A DNA stretch of 13,088 bases from the NCBI GenBank assembly GCA_027859055.1, contig JAQIBO010000149.1, forward strand, positions 1 to 13,088. The letters are read 5' to 3'. Position numbers and translations under genes: made by a program. Every line of letters begins with the position of its first letter. Positions within the stretch are counted from its first letter, which is position 1. Positions 7,588 to 13,088 of this stretch are shown here, in pieces. Origin of the DNA: Spirochaeta sp. Lineage in GTDB: Bacteria; Spirochaetota; Spirochaetia; DSM-27196; Alkalispirochaetaceae. The notes under the pieces were generated by a model that saw only the letters and a list, made by a program, of their open reading frames with translations, had not been told where the DNA came from and ran no database searches.

Positions 7588-8400
7588 CAACACTTGGTTC
7601 GTTCGATGATTGGAGAAGACATCTACTATCCCGGGAATCCCGTGACCCTCCGCAAACAGTTGCAGGGTGCGTTTCTCGAAAGCACCACCCTCGGGATGAG
7701 CGCGCCGGTGACCGTCTGTCCCTACGGTGCCTACCGGTACAGTCTCCCGTACATCGCCGATTCGCTTAAGGCGACCGGTCCCGGACGCCCCGATCTGGTG
7801 GTAATTCTGGCGCCGTCGCACGCGGAAACGCCGGAACAGGTGGTGTTACCCGAGTCGGACCTGTTTGCGACACCCCTTGGCGTGCTGCGCGTGGATACGG
7901 ACGCGCTGAGTACACTGCGGGAAACGTGTCGCTTCTTTGTCGACGACGAGATCTCGCATTTGCAGAACCACAGTATTGAGGTGCTCCTTCCGGCGCTGTA
8001 CTACTATTACGGGCCGATCCCGATCGTGCCGTTACTCGTGGGAACGCTGCAACGGGAACAGCTGGTCCCGATCAGCGATGCCCTCCTGCGGCTGCACGGC
8101 GAGCGCACCGTTCAGGTTGTGGTCGCCGCCAATTTGAGCGGCTTCACCGCCACCGCCGAGGCGGACGCCACGGCGCGAAAGATGATTCGCCTGCTCATGA
8201 CCGCACCGGGACAGAGCGTGGTGGACAATCTGGCTACGTTTGAAAACCCGCCGCGGTCGACGTGGCCCCTGGCGCTGGGACACATCCTCGCCGGAAGCGG
8301 GACTCGTCCTCACATCGTCTCCCGTGGTACCTTTGACACCGAGTACGAACACGATGTGGGCTCGGTCGTCTTTTCGTCGATCGCCTACCTCAGAACCTGA
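7585..8400 (+). CDS. amrB: Memo-like protein (AmmeMemoRadiSam system protein B family), metal site degenerate
   Basis: Memo/AmrB proteins share a fold with extradiol dioxygenases and usually occur with AMMECR1 and a radical SAM protein; the bacterial reaction is not settled. The 271-aa protein keeps the N-terminal VRS...YYPGNP segment, YRYSLPYIADSLKA (50-63), VVILAPSHAE (72-81), NHSIEVLLPAL (128-138) and a C-terminal VGSVVFSSIAYL. The metal-site positions are mostly changed: the family PHAGY is PYGAY (Y47), the SSDxSH motif is AANLSG (G186), and the Cys of the later C-G motif is absent near 225-228. Only H79 in APSHAE remains obvious. Start choice: GTG at 7585 has a poor ribosome site; TTG at 7594 has AGGTG six bases upstream and would give MVRSMIG, fitting the family N-terminus. 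No AMMECR1 or radical SAM gene is in the window. Confidence 0.82.
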   Translation: MQHLVRSMIGEDIYYPGNPVTLRKQLQGAFLESTTLGMSAPVTVCPYGAYRYSLPYIADSLKATGPGRPDLVVILAPSHAETPEQVVLPESDLFATPLGVLRVDTDALSTLRETCRFFVDDEISHLQNHSIEVLLPALYYYYGPIPIVPLLVGTLQREQLVPISDALLRLHGERTVQVVVAANLSGFTATAEADATARKMIRLLMTAPGQSVVDNLATFENPPRSTWPLALGHILAGSGTRPHIVSRGTFDTEYEHDVGSVVFSSIAYLRT

Positions 8401-8416
8401 TCAACCGGTGGAATTC

Positions 8417-9901
8417 ATGCAGGTAACACGACTCTCGGCGCAGCGACTGAAAATAACACTCGATACCGAGGCGGATTCTCCGCTTCTCGGCATCGCGACC
8501 GGCGTGCCCGCCGGTGGGTTTCCCGCGCAGAAGATCAGCGCGTTGGCGCGCAACGGCGGAATCCTTATCCGTGACGGCCGGAGCGCTCCCTGGCCGGTTC
8601 AGCGCCTCCTTGAACATGACGACGAGTTGTTTCTGTGCGGCCCTTTCATAGAGGGTGAGACGCTTGAAGAGTTCCTCGCCCGCTATCCCGGTGAAGATGA
8701 GCGTACCGCGATGAGCGCGGCGCTGTTTGACGCGCAGGGCCACGTGGTTGAACATGAAAGCCATATTCTGGTCAACATCGGAACGTCCCTGTGGACGGCT
8801 GACGGAGAGATCCTCCTCTTTGAGATTACCCTTGCCCGGGAAATAGACCGCTACCTCCCGCTGGAGCGGCGGCAGGTGGTGTTGTTTCCCTATCTTCCCG
8901 GCCGCCTGACCTCCGTTGCGGAGCAAACCACCTATCAGGCGGCGGCAATTCTGTGGCAGGTGCTCACCGGCGAGCCTCTGTGTACCGGCGCAACGGAGAC
9001 CGAGCGTGACGAGTGCCACCACCGCATCCGGCGGACACCCGCCGTCCGCCGCCTGGCACCCGAAACCCCCTCCCCCGTGGCGGACGAGCTGGAGGGGATG
9101 CTCTCGGCTCCGCAGGAGTACGGGGCGGCGGAGCTCCAGGCGATGGGGCGGACGATACGACACAGCGGGCTTGCCGACGCGATCGACGAGACCGAAGCGC
9201 AGGGGCGCCGTGCGGAGGCGACCGAACGGTATGAACGCGGGCAGCGCAGTACATCCCGGCAGGCGTTCTTCCGGACCCGGGGACGGACGATGCTGCTACT
9301 CGCCGTTGCGGTCCTCGTGATCGCAAGCGTGCCGTTTCAGATCATCCGCAATCACCTCCAGGCGCCGGCGACCGCCGGAATGGCGCCGGCGGAACTGGCT
9401 CAGACGTTCTATGCGGCGTGGCGCGAAATGGACCACATGACGATGGATGAAATTCTCGCCCGCGGTGTGGGTCAGGATATCGTCAGGGAGGTGACCAACA
9501 TCTACGTGATCGACCGGGTGCAAATGGCGCAGACGATGCAACAGCGGATGGCTCCCGCCGACGAGTGGCTTGCCGCGGGTATGCCCGCCGATAAGGCACC
9601 CTACGGGCCGATCGACGTTGATCTGTCGGTTCTGCGGCGGGGAGAGTCGGAAGCGGTTGTTGTTGCAACCTACTTCCTCTGGCGACCGGCTCCGCGGGAC
9701 ACGATGGGCCCGAACGATGATGCCGGTTCGGAACCGCCGCTGTACAGTCGCGCCAACCGGCGCGATCAGCTGACCTTTACGCCGGCAAAATGGGGATGGG
9801 AAATAACTGAAATGGAAACAACCTTCGTATCGCCGCCGGAGCTGCTGGAACTCATCGACGGCGAACTGGAGGCGGTGACCGTCAGTCCACGACGAGACTG
9901 A
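8417..9901 (+). CDS. Single-pass membrane protein with a kinase-like (probable pseudokinase) cytoplasmic domain
   Basis: Not a named family that I recognise. The 494-aa protein has an N-terminal cytoplasmic region (1-290), one hydrophobic helix (about 292-310, LLLAVAVLVIASVPF) and an extracytoplasmic C-terminal part (311-494). Residues 60-190 follow a Ser/Thr kinase layout: a hinge-like GPFIEGETLEEFLAR (75-89), a catalytic-loop-like SHILVNIG (115-122), ILLFEITLAREI where DFG would be (132-143), and a helix-F-like TTYQAAAILWQVLTGEPLC (171-189). HRD and DFG are both missing, so phosphotransfer is unlikely. Residues 323-375 (ELAQTFYAAWREMDHMTMDEIL) resemble the start of an NTF2/SnoaL-like fold, weakly. 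The ATG at 8417 is chosen for GGTGG five bases upstream; the frame opens earlier at 8240 inside the Memo-like gene. The gap to the upstream stop is 16 bp. The 3' end overlaps convergent fecR. The kinase link is inference. Confidence 0.8.
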   Translation: MQVTRLSAQRLKITLDTEADSPLLGIATGVPAGGFPAQKISALARNGGILIRDGRSAPWPVQRLLEHDDELFLCGPFIEGETLEEFLARYPGEDERTAMSAALFDAQGHVVEHESHILVNIGTSLWTADGEILLFEITLAREIDRYLPLERRQVVLFPYLPGRLTSVAEQTTYQAAAILWQVLTGEPLCTGATETERDECHHRIRRTPAVRRLAPETPSPVADELEGMLSAPQEYGAAELQAMGRTIRHSGLADAIDETEAQGRRAEATERYERGQRSTSRQAFFRTRGRTMLLLAVAVLVIASVPFQIIRNHLQAPATAGMAPAELAQTFYAAWREMDHMTMDEILARGVGQDIVREVTNIYVIDRVQMAQTMQQRMAPADEWLAAGMPADKAPYGPIDVDLSVLRRGESEAVVVATYFLWRPAPRDTMGPNDDAGSEPPLYSRANRRDQLTFTPAKWGWEITEMETTFVSPPELLELIDGELEAVTVSPRRD

Positions 9902-11168
9902 GCAGGTACGAGAACAGTCCGGAGCCGATAAACACGCCGCCGCCGATCATCGCCCCGGTACTGGCGCCGCCGGTCTGGATATCGTCGAACGACCGGGCGT
10001 CATCGATAAACCACGCCCCGGCGAGACCACCCAGCTCCATTAACACACCTACACCGACCAGCCAGTTGCCGGCCTGGCGAAGCTGCACCGACTGCGGGGC
10101 GCTCTGGTCCGGTAGCAGCAGGCGCTCAATTCGATCCCCCGTTGCAGCCTCGCCGAGGGCAACACGCTGCGGTTCCCGCTCCGGCTCCGCTTCAAACGCT
10201 TCCTCGCTCTCGGCCAGGAACTCTTCCGGAGCACCCAGCAGGCCCTCCCGACGTCGTCGCTGGAGCTCTTCGTATTGTCGGCGCTCGTCGCTGAGACGCT
10301 GGACCCGCGCGTTGATTCCGGGGAATTTCTCCTCCACCGTATCGGGGTCGATCGCGTCCTCGGCAAAGTCCTTCCGTTGCCAGAAGTCCTCAATTTCCGT
10401 TTCAATCTGTTGCTGCCGGAACACCACTTTACGCGGTGCAGCCTCTTCAGCCGGTGCGGGAGCAACGGCCCCCGGCGTTCCACCGGCGATCTCGTCGGCG
10501 CGTCGCGCGACCTCCGGCGGTACTGCAGACACAACGCTCACCATCTCATTCGCCTGCAGCCGGACCGGTTCCGCCGTTGCCTCGGGAACCGACCCGCTTG
10601 CGTCAGCGGTCTCAGTCACCGTTTCTCCGCCGGGCTCGCTGACCTCGACTTCACCGTCAAAGACGTACACTTTGGTCTGAAGCTCCGCCGCGGCCTCCCG
10701 TTCAACAACCATATCGTAGCCGAAATCGGTACCACGAACCCCGGCCACCGCCGTGAATCCACGAATCTCAAAGCGGTCGTTCTGGGTGAGCCGCTCTACC
10801 CGGGCGCGCATTCTGCCGTAGGACATGTCAAACGTGCCGCCACCGGCTCCGCCGATCCGCTCGATCTCGAATGTGGTGTTCTCCGCGATTTTCACAACCG
10901 TACGCGACGGCATCACCTGCATCTCAACGAATGTGTCGTTATCGGTCTGAACGAGGTCGCCCGGAAGCAACGGCATGCCGATCACATCATCCACAAGGAC
11001 GTCATAAGTCGTCATCTCGTCGTTTCGAAAGACTGAAAGGTTGTATCCCTCGGCGTAAATCACAAAGGCGTACGGTTCAGTGCCCGCTTGTGCCATCACC
11101 GTTGGAACGAACCAGGCGAACAAAACGGCGAAAATCACACCGATAGGAACCGGTCGGAACGTATTCAT
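9882..11168 (-). CDS. Exported FecR-domain protein with C-terminal membrane hairpin
   Basis: The 428-aa envelope protein starts with a signal peptide (hydrophobic 9-25, likely cleavage after AQA at 28). A FecR-type beta domain covers about 40-175, with NTTFEIERIG (97-106), the FDMSYGRMRARVERL segment (113-127) and the signature FTAVAGVRGTDFGYD (138-152). An Ala/Glu/Pro-rich linker follows (180-248), then a charged, probably coiled region (250-335, RRQYEELQRRRREG). It ends with two hydrophobic segments (about 368-387 and 403-427, Gly-rich GAMIGGGVFIGSGLFSYLL). The classical FecR sigma regulators have an N-terminal cytoplasmic anti-sigma part; this protein lacks it and there is no sigma factor or TonB receptor gene beside it, so it probably binds an envelope ligand. 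The ATG at 11168 has no clear ribosome site. The stop lies inside the 3' end of the convergent kinase-like gene. Confidence 0.88.
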   Translation of the reverse strand: MNTFRPVPIGVIFAVLFAWFVPTVMAQAGTEPYAFVIYAEGYNLSVFRNDEMTTYDVLVDDVIGMPLLPGDLVQTDNDTFVEMQVMPSRTVVKIAENTTFEIERIGGAGGGTFDMSYGRMRARVERLTQNDRFEIRGFTAVAGVRGTDFGYDMVVEREAAAELQTKVYVFDGEVEVSEPGGETVTETADASGSVPEATAEPVRLQANEMVSVVSAVPPEVARRADEIAGGTPGAVAPAPAEEAAPRKVVFRQQQIETEIEDFWQRKDFAEDAIDPDTVEEKFPGINARVQRLSDERRQYEELQRRRREGLLGAPEEFLAESEEAFEAEPEREPQRVALGEAATGDRIERLLLPDQSAPQSVQLRQAGNWLVGVGVLMELGGLAGAWFIDDARSFDDIQTGGASTGAMIGGGVFIGSGLFSYLLSLVVD

Positions 11169-11175
11169 ACCGATA

Positions 11176-11204
11176 AGTGTATCCCGCGATACGCCAAATC
11201 ACAA
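11176..11204 (-). promoter_or_regulatory. Candidate sigma-70 promoter of the fecR-like gene
   Basis: On the minus strand TTGTGA (11204-11199), a 17-bp spacer and TACACT (11181-11176) match four of six bases of each consensus box. Transcription would start about 7 bp further, at or next to the ATG at 11168, which would make a leaderless or nearly leaderless mRNA; this agrees with the lack of a Shine-Dalgarno. A 5-bp inverted repeat GTATC-CCGC-GATAC (11179-11192) overlaps the -10 side and could be an operator. The 79-bp divergent gap (11169-11247) must also serve the plus-strand gene; the best pair there (TTGCGT 11211, TACTTT 11234) is weak. Confidence 0.3.
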
Positions 11205-11247
11205 CACAACTTGCGTCAGCTGCGCTTTCCAAGTACTTTTTAAAGCT

Positions 11248-12207
11248 ATGGAAAAATCGCTCGGAGAGATCCGTCTGCACGCCACCGACTCTGCAATAAA
11301 CGGAATGCTGCGACGCAAGAGCGATTCCGCCGTCAGCTACCGACGCCATTTCAACCAGTCGGAAGACTTCTTCCTGCAACTTGGCCAGGATTTTGAAGTT
11401 CCGTCGTTCGCCATTCACCACGACATCTACCGGACAGAACCTGCAGCAGACTATCTCAAGACGCTGCGGGTGTTTATCGGGCGTCTCCAACAAATGATTC
11501 CCGGTGTGTTTGAGGGACTTACCTACTACTTTGACCCGGCCGAGGTGTTACGGCCCGGCTTCTTCCAGCTCTACCGGGTGGCAGGCGAGTACTACCTGTA
11601 CCTGCTCAAACTGGACCTTGTCTTCCGGCCGCAGACCCACGTGGTAGTTCACCGCGGAAGCAATGACGTGACGCCGGTCTACCGGACCGCCAATCTCATC
11701 ACCGAGGCCAACCTTGTCCCGTTGCGGGAGGTCGTGCGGCACGAGGACAAACCGCAGTCGTTCCTGATCGACCAGCTCATCTCGGACACGTGGATCGGAG
11801 AGACCGGACGCGGGTATTTCGTCCAGGGTATCTGGATCGACACCGATCTCAACAAGTTTTTTTCCAGACTCGTCACTCCGGCGGGAAAGCGCATTTACCC
11901 GTACTACCCGTTTACCAGCAAGTACCGCACAATCTGCCACAACCCGATCGGCATGGAGCCGGCGGCGCGCCGTGCAGCGGTCCCGACGTTGCACCGGATG
12001 CGCAAGTTTCTGGTTCCACACCTCAACGAGATTCAGACGGTACTGCGGGAGAAGGAGTTTTCTCCGGAACTTCCGCTCTTTCAGGAGATCAAAGCCGGAG
12101 TACCGGCGGAGTGGATGCAGTTCCTTGAGTCATTTTCCCTTGACGTGTACCTGAACGACGACGAAATGCGTGAATTCGAGGTGAATGACAAACAGGAGTC
12201 GGTGTGA
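11248..12207 (+). CDS. Conserved-looking hypothetical protein, 319 aa, upstream of murD
   Basis: I do not recognise a family. The protein is soluble (no signal peptide or membrane segment), rich in aromatic residues and evenly charged. Notable stretches are FFQLYRVAGEYYLYLLKLDLVF (105-126, broken across two strands or helices by Gly/Glu), a central STDT-like region SDTWIGETGRGYFVQGIWID (179-198), RIYPYYPFTSKYRTICHNP (215-233) with the only Cys and a neighbouring His, and an acidic C-terminus. The composition looks like a folded globular domain rather than a spurious frame. The frame opens at 11080, but the ATG at 11248 is chosen because the earlier part overlaps fecR. The Shine-Dalgarno is poor (AAAG). 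It ends 13 bp before murD, so the two are probably co-transcribed and a link to cell-wall growth or division is a reasonable but untested guess. Confidence 0.8.
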   Translation: MEKSLGEIRLHATDSAINGMLRRKSDSAVSYRRHFNQSEDFFLQLGQDFEVPSFAIHHDIYRTEPAADYLKTLRVFIGRLQQMIPGVFEGLTYYFDPAEVLRPGFFQLYRVAGEYYLYLLKLDLVFRPQTHVVVHRGSNDVTPVYRTANLITEANLVPLREVVRHEDKPQSFLIDQLISDTWIGETGRGYFVQGIWIDTDLNKFFSRLVTPAGKRIYPYYPFTSKYRTICHNPIGMEPAARRAAVPTLHRMRKFLVPHLNEIQTVLREKEFSPELPLFQEIKAGVPAEWMQFLESFSLDVYLNDDEMREFEVNDKQESV

Positions 12208-12220
12208 GGGGCTCCCGGCG

Positions 12221-13088
12221 ATGCGCATAGATCTTTCAGGGCTGCGCGTCACCGTGATGGGCCTCGGGGTGCACGGCGGCGGGTTAAGTGCCGCCCGTTA
12301 CGCCGTTGACCGGGGGGCAACGGTTACGGTCACCGACCTGCGTGATAAACACACGCTTCGGGCAAGCGTTGAACGTCTGCCCGGAGGGTGCCGGACCGTG
12401 TTCGGTACCCACGAGGACGCCGACTTCAGCGGGGCGGACCTGGTGATCAAGAATCCGGCGGTTCCCCGGACAGCGCGCGTGCTCCGTCTCGCCCCGGCGG
12501 TGACCACCGATATCGCCCTGTTTCTCGCGGAGTGGACCGGTCCGGACAGCTCCGGTGAGCACGGGCCGCTTGTCGCCGTCACCGGAACGAAGGGCAAGAG
12601 CCTGACGAGCTCGGCGGTCGCCCACATCCTCTCCGCCCGCTTCCCGATGACGCGCCTCGGCGGCAACATTACGATCTCGCCCCTCGACTTCGTGGACGAG
12701 ATTTTGCCGGAGGATCCGGTCGTTCTGGAGCTCTCCTCGTTTCAGCTGGGGGATCTGGCGTTCGCCCGGGAGCACAACGCCGCGATGAAAACCGTTCCAG
12801 CGGGGGTCCCCCGATCGGTGTACACACCAACCGTACCCGCCGCCGCGGCGATCATCACGAACATTTTTACCGACCACCAGGACTACTACCACTCGATGAA
12901 CGCATACGTCGCGGACAAGCAGGAAATCTACCGCCACCTCGCCGCCGACGGAGCGTTCATAACCGACGCCGACGGCACGTGGACGGAGACGTTTGTCACG
13001 GACCTGCAGAACCGCGCCGGCGCGCCGTACCGACTGTTCCTGGTACCCCGTCTATCCGGCGGGCCCGATGACGGGGGCGGTGCGCCGG
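12221..13088 (+). CDS. murD: UDP-N-acetylmuramoylalanine--D-glutamate ligase (MurD), N-terminal part
   Basis: Adds D-glutamate to UDP-MurNAc-L-Ala in cytoplasmic peptidoglycan precursor synthesis. The frame is open from the ATG at 12221 to the window end (289 codons of an expected 450 or so). Seen: the N-terminal Rossmann MGLGVHGGGLSAARY (13-27), VIKNPAVP (75-82), the ATP-binding loop VTGTKGKSLTSSAV (120-133), LGGNIT (146-151), LELSSFQL (169-176) and ITNIFTDHQDYYHSMNAYVADK (212-233, metal-site His219). The P-loop reads GTKGKSL where E. coli MurD has GSNGKST, with Lys replacing Asn. About 25 extra residues (181-207) lie between SSFQL and the TNI strand. AGGGG nine bases upstream is a usable ribosome site, overlapping the previous gene's stop. 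The C-terminal ligand-binding domain lies outside the window. Confidence 0.93.
   Translation, partial: MRIDLSGLRVTVMGLGVHGGGLSAARYAVDRGATVTVTDLRDKHTLRASVERLPGGCRTVFGTHEDADFSGADLVIKNPAVPRTARVLRLAPAVTTDIALFLAEWTGPDSSGEHGPLVAVTGTKGKSLTSSAVAHILSARFPMTRLGGNITISPLDFVDEILPEDPVVLELSSFQLGDLAFAREHNAAMKTVPAGVPRSVYTPTVPAAAAIITNIFTDHQDYYHSMNAYVADKQEIYRHLAADGAFITDADGTWTETFVTDLQNRAGAPYRLFLVPRLSGGPDDGGGAP

Noticed and set aside
7551..7769. Small frame beginning with an ATG just after the NFACT stop
   Set aside because: It runs out of frame into the Memo-like gene, which has clear homology, and its product has no recognisable feature.
10275..11036. 253-codon plus-strand frame opposite the FecR gene
   Set aside because: The minus strand has a signal peptide and FecR signature over the same bases, so this is a composition artefact.
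12284..12937. 217-codon minus-strand frame opposite murD
   Set aside because: murD motifs on the plus strand span the same region and the minus product is low-complexity.

Overview
The window is high-GC bacterial chromosome with tightly packed genes and no RNA genes, insertion sequences or CRISPR arrays that I can see. The best guess for the source is a free-living, GC-rich spirochaete. The trans-2-enoyl-CoA reductase closely resembles, from memory, the Treponema denticola TER protein, and the MurD P-loop variant, the short NFACT protein and the FecR-domain protein fit that lineage. This is inference from protein recall, not a database result.

Layout. (1) 1-2841, minus strand: a trans-2-enoyl-CoA/ACP reductase (fabV/ter) followed by a DEAD-box RNA helicase that runs off the left edge. 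The helicase frame breaks at about 878. (2) 2930-9901, plus strand: a compact probable operon of a four-helix small membrane protein, a HisD-family dehydrogenase, FolC, an NFACT (RqcH/Tae2-like) protein, a Memo-like (AmmeMemoRadiSam B) protein, and a membrane-anchored protein whose cytoplasmic part looks like a degenerate protein kinase. Junctions are a 4-bp overlap or short gaps (about 4 to 35 bp). (3) 9882-11168, minus strand: a secreted or envelope FecR-domain protein with a C-terminal membrane hairpin, overlapping the previous gene tail-to-tail by 20 bp. (4) 11248-13088, plus strand, divergent from fecR: an unrecognised 319-aa protein and the start of murD, cut by the right edge.

The set mixes housekeeping enzymes (folate, cell wall, ribosome quality control, lipid or butyrate reduction) with proteins that keep a family fold but have lost expected active-site residues. 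The HisD homologue lacks two of the four classical zinc ligands, the Memo homologue lacks most metal-site residues, and the kinase-like protein lacks HRD and DFG. The clustering of the last two just downstream of the NFACT gene is the most unusual feature. I found no complete new defence or mobile system. No stretch longer than about 90 bp lacks a gene; the two divergent gaps (2842-2929 and 11169-11247) are described below.
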